A DNA stretch of 44,314 bases from Abditibacteriota bacterium (GCA_017445025.1 JAFSVJ010000011.1:1-44314), one strand, 5' to 3'. Positions 34,901 through 43,669 are shown, numbered from the stretch's first letter. Numbers and translations: made by a program. Notes: generated by a model from the letters alone, not told the origin.

Positions 34901-36253
34901 AACCTTTCTACTTCCATTAATAAGACTACAGGAGCTTTTGTGGCTGATATAGAAGACAGTGCCAAAACCGGTTGGTTCCCCACTTTAGAGATTAATTATG
35001 AAACTCCTTCACCAACCAAACCTACTGAAGGCTGGCCAAATGAAGGTGTTATGAGAGAAGATTTTGCCAGATTTTTGGAAATGGGTGTAAAAGGATTTAA
35101 TATTTTTGCTTTGGATTTGCGAAATACTGCTACAGATGTTTATGCTTGGCCAAAATTTGATGTAATGCTACATCCATATCAATTAGAGTGGTATAACAGT
35201 ATAAAAACATCCATATTAGAGAAACAAGATAGTTTAATTAATATGAAACCAAAGGTAGCTTATATTTATCCAACCTTAGAGCCGGAGCTTAATTCTTTTG
35301 TTTATAAAGACAAGAGCCATTCCGGTTTGGGATGGTCAAGTGTTAAGAGTAAGAGTGGTTATTGGTTTATTCCTACTTATAATTTTAATCACGATAATTT
35401 AACTGTCACATCATTGCCGGAGAGTCCCGCTGATATGTTTTACGGAAAAGCTCTTAATGATGCCATAAAAGAAAATGTATCTCCTATTTTATATATAGGT
35501 TTGAGAAATAATATAGGTGTTATTCCGGAATTAGATAAATTATTTAAAGATAGTTTCAAAAACATAAATACATCCTTTGGTGATATAAAATGCCAAGAGC
35601 TTAATGTTCCAAATGGCTTTACTGTCACCCATAAAGAGGGGAAATTTGTCTATGGTATAACAAACGGTATTTTATCAGTTGTGGCAATGGATGTAGACCC
35701 TACATTGTATGTGGAAAAGGAAGAGATTCCTGTTACTCTTTATAATCTTCCCAATACATATTCTTTGTTGGGGGTTAAGGATTCAACTGTGGCAGATGAA
35801 ATTGATGAAAGTTTGTATGTTTTGGGAGAAGAGAGCCCTTATATCTATTTGTCAGAGCTGACACCTACCTATGCCAAACAGGGCTTTGGAGTTTTGGAGA
35901 TTGATCACAATCTTGATATGGGACCTTTGTCTTGTAAAGGTGTGAAGTTTAAGCACGGACTGGCAAGTCACGCTCCCGCAGAGATTATCTATGATTTAGA
36001 GGGAAAATACAGTAAATTTGCCACATTTATAGGTTTGTGTGATGTTTATGTGGATCTTGGAACTGTCACTTATGATATTTATGTGGACGGGAAAAATGTT
36101 TTTTCTTCCGGTCTTGTGAGAGGTTCCGACCTGCCGAGAAAAGTGGAAATAGATGTAAAAGGTGCCAAGGAATTAAAGTTTATTATAGGGGACGGTGGAG
36201 ACAGTAACCACGCCGACCACGCCTCCTTCTTTGAAGCAAGACTTTATAAGTAA
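31931..36253 (+). CDS. Large secreted carbohydrate-active protein with CARDB-like and NPCBM-like domains
   Basis: 1440 residues from ATG 31931 with signal peptide MKYYLSIILILLTVSSFAQ. An N-terminal jelly-roll-like part follows (VIFTDDFEKG...WSVSEN, FIIDNISIST). Then an Ig-like region, a CARDB-like domain near 400-500 (NYFVKKGEEFKISASVKNNG), and from about 620 a catalytic-looking barrel (NTLLWEGKPYMPFGYMFVG, YAIDPMENEEGFFFNNDP, FARFLEMGVKGFNIFALDLR). The C-terminal 150 residues look like NPCBM: LSCKGVKFKHGLASHAPAEI, IGDGGDSNHADHASFFEARL. A secreted beta-rich glycosidase is likely; catalytic residues cannot be assigned with certainty. Confidence 0.7.
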   Translation: MKYYLSIILILLTVSSFAQKVIFTDDFEKGTLESCWSVSENCDQKLENENVFKPFKAPSFSLWAKPKERCVFSQILKDDALKNILLSDSFIISFAYYTTGSDYVSCEIITDKGVYQKTISPVRINTWNEVFLKAKDFQSLSNQGELKGKILTEGITFSSCGEGEFIIDNISISTEKSINIITDSNFIPIYGKRGKVTAKIFDETGKPYEGKVLFSCDGGTFKENSVISKDGVAETVFIPEKVGLYNINVTAESDTTQKPIVIVEGVKNIDWTFPTNSKEQSKSYEITIPSETVALAFKGEVTEELFSLGNPFYLYVDGKQVTGSASKFMDIYSQTYNLEGKEHYFLLLFKDITRPTQVFAGIKNIREIILSKTPIENQPKDFLTNLKGIKTEGKEVDPISDNDIEVISVLCDNYFVKKGEEFKISASVKNNGQKVLRNVVISLFDENLKLIGEKTEETFEPNATYLIDFPLTHNDLGYKSYYIVANKDNRIFENTLENNSLPLLQKIYVYEEKSPTLKIENLKATAYSNKINVSATTNEIGDAFITLKKDKALYFVHNFKAEKNINESFIIPDIPTGDYEVEFGVYEKAPIEKVSVNLNIKTENKKPIKPMSYGTFVDMEKVPHFWYVNHSNTLLWEGKPYMPFGYMFVGSNFVPAKEKSTKPLTTYEGTLEEILVMQGVNSLGITEMENTSKIEAFMEEIGMTYSTHGGVGNVVYWQKYPMQAYLVKNGKHFIDLTSSKCEYDFTDLRGEKVKNIYTFIYDLTENKPIGVYLTENSSKVDISLPDYNSEHRYRAFFTAELIGGHALHDYWSAWDDRIKQAKEILDKKRFPSSVRYAIDPMENEEGFFFNNDPYKIPSVQAYIKDIEALLKDKYENIENITKAWAVLSGDLRDFNTCASLVPCQVIDDKAYVYNISSKEIITLDAKKSVYWYDIIESRDTSLRNLHTKYCNWFKEYCDVPIVSKRVGGHTRAFTCDREYGSFDGVAVDCYNLSTSINKTTGAFVADIEDSAKTGWFPTLEINYETPSPTKPTEGWPNEGVMREDFARFLEMGVKGFNIFALDLRNTATDVYAWPKFDVMLHPYQLEWYNSIKTSILEKQDSLINMKPKVAYIYPTLEPELNSFVYKDKSHSGLGWSSVKSKSGYWFIPTYNFNHDNLTVTSLPESPADMFYGKALNDAIKENVSPILYIGLRNNIGVIPELDKLFKDSFKNINTSFGDIKCQELNVPNGFTVTHKEGKFVYGITNGILSVVAMDVDPTLYVEKEEIPVTLYNLPNTYSLLGVKDSTVADEIDESLYVLGEESPYIYLSELTPTYAKQGFGVLEIDHNLDMGPLSCKGVKFKHGLASHAPAEIIYDLEGKYSKFATFIGLCDVYVDLGTVTYDIYVDGKNVFSSGLVRGSDLPRKVEIDVKGAKELKFIIGDGGDSNHADHASFFEARLYK

Positions 36254-36822
36254 AGCATAAATTATCCCCCCACGATTAAAAATCTTTGATTTTTAATCGT
36301 TGCCCCCCAAAGGGGGCAGGGCGGTTCTATTCACTCCCCTTTTTTACTATGATTCTTTTTGGCCAAATCCAAAATCTTGAGTAGGACCTATAAACACCTT
36401 TTTGGGTAGTATATTTTTATTTGCTGTCTGCGAATGCAAAAAAAATATACTACCCAAAAAGCTGTTATGTAATAGGTTTATCTAAATTTTAATTTCGTAT
36501 TTGCCCAAAAAGAATCATAACAAAAAAAGGGGGTGGGCTATAAATTTTAAGGTTGGCTATGGTTGATTGACTTCACCCTCTTTCTCATCCCAAAAAGTTT
36601 CGTAAACTCAACTTTTCGGGAACCCTTGGGTCACCCACCCGCCCGGACCATTTGCCAAAGGCAAATGGTGGGTGGTATTTTTGATTTGCATGGAACTGCA
36701 AATCAAAAAGATTGGATTAGCACATACTCAAACTTTTCATCACCACGTTTTTTTGCATTATGCATTATTGATTTTAAATTTGCAAGGCAAATTTAATTTT
36801 GTAATTTGCAAAAATCCTAAGA
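36254..36822. repeat. Hairpin-rich intergenic mosaic
   Basis: No gene seen. Contains ACGATTAAAAATC TTT GATTTTTAATCGT (36272-36300), GCCCCC/GGGGGC (36302-36317), the large nested repeat at 36333-36535, ACCCACC...CCATTTGCC AAA GGCAAATGG TGGGT around 36632-36675, TTTTTGATTTGCA/TGCAAATCAAAAA, and TAAATTTGC AAG GCAAATTTA (36775-36795) preceded by TGCATTATGCATT. The last module parallels 24961-24996. Confidence 0.7.
36333..36535. mobile_element. Nested inverted-repeat element, about 200 bp
   Basis: Outer arms 36348-36368 and 36499-36519 pair at 20 of 21 positions (TATGATTCTTTTTGG/CCAAAAAGAATCATA core) and extend outward through CCCCTTTTTT/AAAAAAAGGGG. Middle arms ACCTAT/ATAGGT; inner arms TTTTTGGGTAGTATATTTTT/AAAAATATACTACCCAAAAA. 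The whole would fold into one long hairpin. Confidence 0.65.
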
Positions 36823-36834
36823 TTGATGTATAAT
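36806..36834 (+). promoter_or_regulatory. Promoter of the 36.9-kb glycosidase-like gene
   Basis: TTGCAA (36806-36811), 17-nt spacer, TATAAT (36829-36834). Confidence 0.65.
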
Positions 36835-36870
36835 ATAATTAGAATATTAGTATACCAAGTAGGATTAATA

Positions 36871-38946
36871 ATGATTTTAGAAAACAAATATGTTCGTTTT
36901 GAGTTTTGTGATAAGTGTGGTTCTATAACTCAAATAGAAAACAAAACTACAGGCAAGAAATATCTCAATTATAACCCTAATGAAACCCCCAACAACAATT
37001 ATTGGAAAAAACTCTCTCCGCAAGCCTTAAAATGTGATAATTTATCTCACAGATTTGTAAAACTAACTCTTCCCACGGAAGATCATATAGGAAAGCCTAT
37101 TTATTCTCATCATACCGGAAATCCGATTTTTACCAAAACCGGAGACACTCTTAATATCTCTTTTCCGGAACTTATTTACAGAGGGGAGAAAACAGGCATT
37201 TTTATCAATATAGATGTCACTCTTTCACAAGATAGCAAAGAGGCAATCTTTGAACTTCATATAGACAATAAAAGCCCTTATATGATATATGAAGTATGGT
37301 TCCCATACATAGGTGGAAGATATTTTTCCTACACAGAGACCAAAGATATTATTACCACTTCTCTCAATCAAAGAAATATTTATAAAGAATTGTATGATAA
37401 ATCACGTTCAACTCATACTTTCGGAAATCACCATTCAAGGATTAATATAGGTCCCGAATATATGCTTCCTATTATGGATATGAGTGACGGAAAAGAAGGT
37501 TTGTCTTTTTGTAAATATCAAAAAGAGCCTTCCCCCACTATTCTTATGTTTGAAAATTCTCTTTATACAAGAGATAAGATATGCTTGACGTGGGCTTGGT
37601 GTCATCAAATTTTTGTAAAGAGCGGCACCGGTTTTGATCTTGCTCCATGCGGAGTCGGAGTTCATGAAGGGGATTGGCATATTACTTGTGATAGGTTTAA
37701 AAAGTGGCTCTATACTTGGTGGTCACCTTGTGATACTCCGAGAGAATTAAAGGAAAAGGTGGCCTTATTTCACACTACAACTCATGGTTTTTCCGGTGAG
37801 CCAATATTTGAATTTAAAGATTTACCGATGGTTGCCAAGGATTGTCAAAAATATGGCATAAATGATATTATTATTTGGGATTATACCACATCTATTTATC
37901 TTCGCCCGGATAAAGGTGACTTTTGGGAAATGTCAAAAGAAAGGGAAGAAGAGTTTAAAAAGGCTGCCAAAGAGATAAAAGATATGGGAGTTTATCTTTC
38001 TGCTTTTATTAACTTCAGACTATTGGTTAAATATAATAAAACCTATAAGGAAAGGCATAAACTGGCACAGATCGGTTTATATGATGATATTCCTACCTAT
38101 GGTTTTGGACCTTGTTCTATGGATGGTGGAAAATACATTGAACCCGGTATGGAAATGGGATCAGAAGCAATTTGTTACGGTTCAGATGGTTTTCTTGATT
38201 ATGCTCAAAAAATTATAGATAAAACCTTTGAAATGGGGTGTGATGTTTTCGCTTTGGATCAAGGTGCGGAGTGGTGTTTCTGTCTATCTAAAGAACATGG
38301 ACATAAATCACCTTGGGAAGCTTGGGAAAGGAGTTATAAGTGGTTTGGAGACATAACCAAGCAAGTGAGAAAAAGAAATCCTAAAGCTTATACAGTAAGT
38401 GAAGTTCCCGATCTTTACAATCTTAACAAACTTGATATGTGGTGGGATTGGGGATGGCGAGACTGTGAATCCGGTAACCTTAGATTGTTTAAATATGTAT
38501 TTCAAAACTTTATAGGTGTTTGGGGAGTTGATGAAAACCAATATGAAATAATAGCAGATGCCTTTGCCCTTGGTGCCATGTTAGCTGTTGCCACAAAGGG
38601 TATGAACGGAAAACTAAGTGACGTTCCTTATTTGGCAAAAAAAATAAAATCTTTATCTGTTTTGAAAGATAAAGTAAAAGATTATTTGATAGATGGAGAG
38701 TTTTTGGATACTCAGTTTATAGAAGCAAATAATTGTAATGCATATTTATATAGAGGAAAAGACTTTAATTGTATAGCTGTTGCCAATAATAAAGGAGAGA
38801 GTAGGGAAGTTTCTATTAAGTGTGATTTTGATGTAAAAACAGGCACATTAATTACAGAAAACTCCGAAATCACAATATCTGCGGAAGATAATACATTCAA
38901 AATCACTCTTCCCCCATACTCTCCCGGTTTTATTGTTATAAAATAA
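36871..38946 (+). CDS. Predicted glycoside-hydrolase-like barrel protein (DUF6259-like), cytosolic
   Basis: 691 residues from ATG 36871 (AGGA upstream; an in-frame TTG at 36823 overlaps the promoter and is rejected). No signal peptide. A beta-sandwich N-terminal half (NKYVRFEFCDKCGSITQIEN) is followed by a barrel: YGINDIIIWDYTTSIYLRPD, MGVYLSAFINFRLLVKYNK, FEMGCDVFALDQGAEWCFCL with a candidate catalytic Asp, AYTVSEVPDLYNLNKLDMWW with a candidate Glu/Asp. It resembles the lipoprotein at 14961-17177 in layout (DGIYFDQ versus DVFALDQ). Alpha-galactosidase-clan relatives are the nearest guess. Substrate unknown. Confidence 0.65.
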   Translation: MILENKYVRFEFCDKCGSITQIENKTTGKKYLNYNPNETPNNNYWKKLSPQALKCDNLSHRFVKLTLPTEDHIGKPIYSHHTGNPIFTKTGDTLNISFPELIYRGEKTGIFINIDVTLSQDSKEAIFELHIDNKSPYMIYEVWFPYIGGRYFSYTETKDIITTSLNQRNIYKELYDKSRSTHTFGNHHSRINIGPEYMLPIMDMSDGKEGLSFCKYQKEPSPTILMFENSLYTRDKICLTWAWCHQIFVKSGTGFDLAPCGVGVHEGDWHITCDRFKKWLYTWWSPCDTPRELKEKVALFHTTTHGFSGEPIFEFKDLPMVAKDCQKYGINDIIIWDYTTSIYLRPDKGDFWEMSKEREEEFKKAAKEIKDMGVYLSAFINFRLLVKYNKTYKERHKLAQIGLYDDIPTYGFGPCSMDGGKYIEPGMEMGSEAICYGSDGFLDYAQKIIDKTFEMGCDVFALDQGAEWCFCLSKEHGHKSPWEAWERSYKWFGDITKQVRKRNPKAYTVSEVPDLYNLNKLDMWWDWGWRDCESGNLRLFKYVFQNFIGVWGVDENQYEIIADAFALGAMLAVATKGMNGKLSDVPYLAKKIKSLSVLKDKVKDYLIDGEFLDTQFIEANNCNAYLYRGKDFNCIAVANNKGESREVSIKCDFDVKTGTLITENSEITISAEDNTFKITLPPYSPGFIVIK

Positions 38947-38956
38947 GAAATTTAAT

Positions 38957-38986
38957 AAAAAAAAGCCTCACAATAGTGAGGCTTTA
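38957..38986. terminator. Terminator between the 36.9-kb gene and the hydA side
   Basis: AAGCCTCAC AATA GTGAGGCTTT with an A-run before and a T-rich run after; can serve both strands. Confidence 0.8.
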
Positions 38987-39003
38987 ATTTTATAATTTTA
39001 AAC

Positions 39004-39068
39004 TTACCATATTTTCTTTTCAGAGTAAGTTGTGTGGAAGAGATGGTGTGGTATCTCACTACCGATTT
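39004..39068 (-). pseudogene. Duplicated hydA 3' end
   Basis: On the minus strand it reads IGSEIPHHLFHTTYSEKKIW and TAA, one residue different from the real end (HTDYSEKKIW). About 65 bp, separated from hydA by element D. Confidence 0.9.
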
Positions 39069-39358
39069 TTATTTTTTGAAAAAAAAACAAAATCCCCTAA
39101 AAATCCCTTCTTTTTTGCTACGCGAAAATCTTTATTCGCTAATACGTAGAATTTTGGTGACGTATAATTGCCTTTGGCTTGATTTCCTAATAAAATGAGG
39201 GCGTCAATAAATTGACACCCCCATTTATATTGAAAATCTAAGCCAAATCCACCGGCTTTGCTTCGCAAAACCTATTATTTACTTACCATAAATTTTACTA
39301 TTATGCTCATTTCGATTTTTGCTGCAAAAAATCGGTCTTTTTGGTGATTTAGTATTTT
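39069..39358. mobile_element. TIR element D, about 290 bp
   Basis: Left end (39079-39118): AAAATCCCCTAAAAATCCC, TTCTTTTTTGC. Right end (39324-39358) read inward: AAATCACCAAAAAGACCG, ATTTTTTGC. Both ends match element A (CCCCTAAAAATCCC and GCAAAAAATCGGTCTTTTTGG). The interior contains further small stems (AGGGCGTCAAT/ATTGACACCC around 39199-39222) and no open frame. Confidence 0.75.
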
Positions 39359-41080
39359 TTACCATATTTTCTTTTCTGAGTAGTCAGTGTGGAATAAGTG
39401 GTGAGGAATTTCACTACCTATTTGTCCAAGAACTTCAGCATATAATTTCTTAAGATCAGTGTTATCTTGTGAGCTTCTTATAGCTTGGTCTTCATCAGCT
39501 TGGTAGATATCCTTAGCTCTCTTTTCTTTGAAGTCAGGATCAAAGTTTCTGGGTTGTCCACCACCATTGATACATCCACCCTTACATGTCATAACTTCGA
39601 TTAAATCATAGTCACATGTTCCGGCTTTAATGGATTCGCAAAGTTGTTTTGCGTTAGAAAGTGTATGAACAAGAGCAATCTTAAGCTTTACGCCACCGAC
39701 TTCAAGGTTAGCTTCTCTTATACCTTCCATTCCACGAACAGCTACAAAGTTTACATCTTTAAGTTTTTCGCCTGTAATTTCTTCGGCAGCAAATCTTAAT
39801 ACAGCTTCAGTCACACCACCGGTTACACCGAATATAACACCACCACCGGATTTCATGCCGAAAGGCTTATCGCATTCGCTTGGTTCAAGACTTGCAAAGT
39901 CAATGCCTGCACCTTTAATCATATTACCTATTTCAACAGTGGTTAAAACAAGGTCATAATCGGGACATTCTTGACCGAATTTTTCTTGTGTTATTTCATA
40001 CTTCTTTGCTGTACAAGGCATAATGGAAACATTGTAAATGTCTTCTTTGGTTTTGCCTATTTGTTTGGGGAAGTATTCTTTAATTAAAGCACCAAACATT
40101 TGTTGTGGGCTTTTAGCTGAAGAAAGGTTAGGAATAAGTTCAGGGTAGAACTCTTCAAGATATTTAACCCAAGCAGGACAGCAAGAGGTAAATTGAGGAA
40201 GAACACCGCCTTGTGTTTTTCTCTTAATAAATTCAGCACCTTCTTCAAGAACTGTTATGTCAGCACCATAACATGTATCAAATACATAGTCAAAACCAAC
40301 AGCTTTAAGAGCAGTCACAAGTTTACCTGTGGTGTCTTCATTTGCCGGAACACCAAACATTTCGTTAATGGCAACACGAACGGCAGGAGCTATGTTAGCT
40401 ATAACAACCTTGTCGGAGTCAATAGCTTTGAAAGCTTTTTCGGTTTCGTTTTTAATTACAATGGCACCTGTAGGACAAACTTTGGCACAGTTACCACAGT
40501 TTACACATTCAACATCTAATAGATTCTTTCCGAAGGCTGGGAGAACCATACTCTTAGAGCCTCTAAATGCAAAGTCAAGAACACCTATACCTTGAATTTC
40601 GGAACAAGCTCTGACACATTGACCACAAAGGATACACTTTGAACTGTCACGAACAAGTGAGTAAGATGATTCGTCGATTTTAGGCTCTTGGTTGCTCTTG
40701 TAGTAATTGTTTTCTGTCACGTTTAGCTTTTTGCTAAGATCCATAAGTTCACAATTACCGTTCTTTTCACAGGTAGGACATTCAACTCTGTGGTTGGCAA
40801 GCAAAAGTTCCAAAGCTGTTTTTCTGATGCTTCTGATCTCTTCAGTATTGGTTTTTACAACCATACCGGGACGAGGAGCAGTGCAACAAGCTGCTTGGAT
40901 ACCCATTTTTTCAATTTCAACCAAACAAAGACGACATGCACCAAATCTGGAAAGGTCCGGGTGGTAGCAGAAATTAGGAATGAATATACCGTGTTTTCTG
41001 GCGAGATCGATTAGATTCTTTTCGCCGTCAATAGGTAATTCTCTGTTATTCATTATTAAAGTATTTTTAATGTCACTCAT
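39359..41080 (-). CDS. hydA: [FeFe] hydrogenase catalytic subunit of HydABC-type complex
   Basis: 573 residues from ATG 41080, four bases after the hydB stop; a longer in-frame start lies within hydB. N-terminal [2Fe-2S] domain (CYHPDLSRFGACRLCLVE), a His/Cys cluster motif (HRVECPTCEKNGNCEL), and two [4Fe-4S] sites (CILCGQCVRACSEIQG and CVNCGNCAKVCPTGAI). The H-cluster domain carries TSCCPAWVKYLEEFYP near 300, MPCTAKKYE near 355 and MTCKGGCINGGGQP near 500. It reduces protons to H2 or the reverse. With HydB and HydC it would form an NAD(H)-, probably ferredoxin-dependent, electron-bifurcating complex (also called HndD). Its 3' end is duplicated at 39004-39068. Confidence 0.96.
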   Translation of the reverse strand: MSDIKNTLIMNNRELPIDGEKNLIDLARKHGIFIPNFCYHPDLSRFGACRLCLVEIEKMGIQAACCTAPRPGMVVKTNTEEIRSIRKTALELLLANHRVECPTCEKNGNCELMDLSKKLNVTENNYYKSNQEPKIDESSYSLVRDSSKCILCGQCVRACSEIQGIGVLDFAFRGSKSMVLPAFGKNLLDVECVNCGNCAKVCPTGAIVIKNETEKAFKAIDSDKVVIANIAPAVRVAINEMFGVPANEDTTGKLVTALKAVGFDYVFDTCYGADITVLEEGAEFIKRKTQGGVLPQFTSCCPAWVKYLEEFYPELIPNLSSAKSPQQMFGALIKEYFPKQIGKTKEDIYNVSIMPCTAKKYEITQEKFGQECPDYDLVLTTVEIGNMIKGAGIDFASLEPSECDKPFGMKSGGGVIFGVTGGVTEAVLRFAAEEITGEKLKDVNFVAVRGMEGIREANLEVGGVKLKIALVHTLSNAKQLCESIKAGTCDYDLIEVMTCKGGCINGGGQPRNFDPDFKEKRAKDIYQADEDQAIRSSQDNTDLKKLYAEVLGQIGSEIPHHLFHTDYSEKKIW

Positions 41081-41084
41081 ATTA

Positions 41085-42977
41085 TTAACCCTCAATAGCT
41101 CCGAATTTACATGTAGAAACGCATGCACCGCATTTGATACATTTTTCGTCGTCAATTACATATTTATCTTTAACATTTCCACTAATAGCTCCTACAGGGC
41201 ATTGTTTGGCACATAGGCCGCAACCTTTACACTTTTCTTTATCAATAACGGGAGCGCATAATGCTTTACATTGCTTTGTAGGACACTTTTTGTCTATGAT
41301 ATGTGCTTCATATTCGTCTCTGAAGAAACGAAGTGTAGAAAGAACAGGGTTAGGAGCTGTTTTACCTAAAGCACAAAGAGAACCCTTAGAAACAGCCTTG
41401 GCAGTCTTTTCAAGAAGGTCTAACATTTCAGGTGTTCCTTTGCCTTCTGTAATGTCGGTTAACATTTGAAGCATTTGCTTTGTTCCTTCTCTACACATGG
41501 TGCATTTACCACAGGATTCGCTTTGAGTAAATGTCATAAAGAACTTGGCAATCTGAATCATACAGGTGTTTTTGTTCATAACAACAAGTCCACCGGATCC
41601 TACGATAGCTCCTACTGCTTTTAATGAATCGTAATCAATAGGAATGTCAAGGTGTTCGGGAGTTAAACAACCACCGGAAGGACCACCGATTTGAACTGAT
41701 TTGAACATATCATCTGTGGGGTTACCTGCGTTATCGGTTACACCACCACCTATTTCAAATATCAAATCTCTTAAAGTTGCACCCATAGGAACTTCCACAA
41801 GACCTGTGTTTACAATATTACCTGTAATTGAGAATGTCTTTGTTCCTGCTGAGGTTTCTGTTCCTATCTTCCTGTATTCGGCAGCACCGTTTCTTATAAT
41901 GTTAGGAACGATGGAAAGAGTTTCAACGTTGTTGATACAAGTAGGTTTTTTGAACAAACCTTCGTGTGCGGGGAATGGAGGCTTAGGAATAGGCATACCT
42001 CTTTCACCTTCAACAGAGTGAATAAGAGCTGTTTCTTCACCACAAACGAAAGCACCGGCTCCTTCCATAATTTGAAGTTTAAAGTTGTATCCGGTTCCGA
42101 AAACGTTGTCACCTAAGATACCTAAAGCTTCAGCGTCTCTTATGGCTTTACCCATTCTTTCAACTGCACGGGGGTATTCTGTTCTAACGTAAACATATCC
42201 TTCGTCTGCACCGAAAGCTTTGGCAGCTATCATCATACCTTCAATAACTGAGTGGGGGTTACCTTCCATAACGGAACAGTCCATAAATGCACCGGGGTCA
42301 CCTTCGTCACCGTTACAAATGATATATTTCTTTCCTTCGGGTTCAATTCTTGCAAAGTCCCATTTTCTACCTGTTGGGAAACCTGCACCACCACGACCTC
42401 TTAAGCCGGAGGCTAATACTTCGTCACAAATCTCTTTGTCTGTCATGGTCTTGTAGGCTTTTTCTGCTGCGAAGTAACCGTCGTTGGCAATATATTCTTC
42501 AATGGAACCGGAGTCAATGGAACCACAAAGAGCCAAGGTGATAAACTTTTGTTTTGAGTAGTAAGGAATATCTTCTTTGTTGTGGTATCTCTTGCCGTCT
42601 TTGGGGTTGAGATAGAGAAGTCTTTCGATAGTTTCGTTTTTTAATACAGTTTTATCAATAATTTCGTCAACGTCTTCAAGTTTAACTTTGCAGTAGATAA
42701 GATTGTCGGGAAGTATTGTCACAAGAGGACCTTGTTGACAGAAACCTTGACAACCGGATCTTTTAACTACTATTGTTTTGTCGGCAGATTCTTCTTTGTC
42801 TAAAACAACTTCAATATTGTAGCCAAGGGCTTTGATTTTTTCTTTAAAGGAATCATAGATTTTTAAAGAACCGGAAGAAACACAACCCGTTCCACCACAA
42901 ACGATAATCTTTTTGTTTATTTTGTTGTAGCGAGAAAGAAAATCGTCTTTAATTTGTTGTAAATTTACAGCACTCAT
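41085..42977 (-). CDS. hydB: NADH-binding flavoprotein subunit of [FeFe] hydrogenase (NuoF-like)
   Basis: 630 residues. The N-terminal thioredoxin-like [2Fe-2S] domain (IIVCGGTGCVSSG, VVKRSGCQGFCQQGP) replaces a separate HndB subunit. The NuoF-like core has SGLRGRGGAGFPTGRKWDFA, the NADH/FMN-binding ICNGDEGDPGAFMDCSVMEG, and the [4Fe-4S] motif ESCGKCTMCREGTKQM. The C-terminal ferredoxin domain has CKGCGLCAKQCPVGAI and CIKCGACVSTCKFGAI. It accepts or donates electrons at NAD(H). The stop lies four bases before hydA and the start overlaps the hydC stop. Confidence 0.96.
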   Translation of the reverse strand: MSAVNLQQIKDDFLSRYNKINKKIIVCGGTGCVSSGSLKIYDSFKEKIKALGYNIEVVLDKEESADKTIVVKRSGCQGFCQQGPLVTILPDNLIYCKVKLEDVDEIIDKTVLKNETIERLLYLNPKDGKRYHNKEDIPYYSKQKFITLALCGSIDSGSIEEYIANDGYFAAEKAYKTMTDKEICDEVLASGLRGRGGAGFPTGRKWDFARIEPEGKKYIICNGDEGDPGAFMDCSVMEGNPHSVIEGMMIAAKAFGADEGYVYVRTEYPRAVERMGKAIRDAEALGILGDNVFGTGYNFKLQIMEGAGAFVCGEETALIHSVEGERGMPIPKPPFPAHEGLFKKPTCINNVETLSIVPNIIRNGAAEYRKIGTETSAGTKTFSITGNIVNTGLVEVPMGATLRDLIFEIGGGVTDNAGNPTDDMFKSVQIGGPSGGCLTPEHLDIPIDYDSLKAVGAIVGSGGLVVMNKNTCMIQIAKFFMTFTQSESCGKCTMCREGTKQMLQMLTDITEGKGTPEMLDLLEKTAKAVSKGSLCALGKTAPNPVLSTLRFFRDEYEAHIIDKKCPTKQCKALCAPVIDKEKCKGCGLCAKQCPVGAISGNVKDKYVIDDEKCIKCGACVSTCKFGAIEG

Positions 42978-43471
42978 TATTTCTTTTCCTCCTCAATGAT
43001 TTTGTCTATAATCTCAATGGCTTTTTCCGGTGTCATTTTACCGTGAACTTCGTCGTCAATAATCATAACGGGAGCAAGTCCGCAAGCACCGACACAGAAA
43101 ACGGTTTCAATGGTGAAGAGCATATCATCTGTTGTGTTTTTGTCTTCTGCGAGATTGAGTTTTTTTCTGACGGCTTCTCTGATAGGTATAGATTTTTTAA
43201 CGTGACAAGCAGTTCCGTTACAGATTTTGATAATGTGCTTGCCTTTTGCTTCCAAGGCGAAGTGTGCAAAAAATGTTGCTACACCGAATACCTTTGAAGG
43301 GGGTATGCAGAGCTTTGTTGCAACGAAAGTCATAACATCTTCGGGAAGATAGTTATATTCTTCTTGAATTTTTTGCAAAATAGGAATCAGTTTGTTTGAA
43401 TCGCATCCGTATTTGTCAAGGATGGCACAAACTTTTTCATAGTTTTGAGCAGTTGAAGTTAATTCTGCCAC
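42977..43471 (-). CDS. hydC: NuoE-like [2Fe-2S] subunit of [FeFe] hydrogenase
   Basis: 164 residues with an N-terminal helical part (IPILQKIQEEYNYLPEDVMT, VFGVATFFAHFALEAKGKHI) and a thioredoxin-like [2Fe-2S] fold with ligands in CNGTACHVKKS and CVGACGLAPVM. It passes electrons within the NADH module. First gene of hydC-hydB-hydA, all nearly abutting. AGGAGG-type site before the ATG and a clear promoter upstream. Confidence 0.95.
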   Translation of the reverse strand: MAELTSTAQNYEKVCAILDKYGCDSNKLIPILQKIQEEYNYLPEDVMTFVATKLCIPPSKVFGVATFFAHFALEAKGKHIIKICNGTACHVKKSIPIREAVRKKLNLAEDKNTTDDMLFTIETVFCVGACGLAPVMIIDDEVHGKMTPEKAIEIIDKIIEEEKK

Positions 43472-43534
43472 TTTAGTCCTCCTGATTTTTATTTAAAAAC
43501 CTTGCGATTTTAATAAAAAATACATGTTTTTGTG

Positions 43535-43560
43535 TTAATTGATAAAATATTACCAATTAA
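43535..43560. promoter_or_regulatory. Inverted repeat in the hyd leader: possible operator
   Basis: TTAATTG (43535-43541), 12-nt spacer, CAATTAA (43554-43560), extended by TGT/ACA on the outside. It lies just after the predicted transcription start. It does not match the Rex consensus TTGTTAAnnnnTTAACAA well. Confidence 0.4.
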
Positions 43561-43571
43561 ACACCTATTTT

Positions 43572-43600
43572 ATTATACCATTTTATTGAATTTTATTCAA
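43572..43600 (-). promoter_or_regulatory. hydCBA promoter
   Basis: On the minus strand TTGAAT (43600-43595), 17-nt spacer, TATAAT (43577-43572), with TGG before the -10. Confidence 0.7.
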
Positions 43601-43669
43601 GTTTTAAGGCTATATTTTTGGTAAAAATAAAAATTTTTTTTAAAATAGTGAAAAAAAGTGTTTATTTAC

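Noticed and set aside
40193..40595. Long plus-strand frames opposite hydA
   Set aside because: They are antisense shadows of a strongly conserved coding sequence, with no promoter or ribosome-binding site.
41081..43471. Missing HndB subunit in the hydrogenase operon
   Set aside because: The thioredoxin-like [2Fe-2S] domain is fused to the N-terminus of the NuoF-like subunit, as is usual for HydB.
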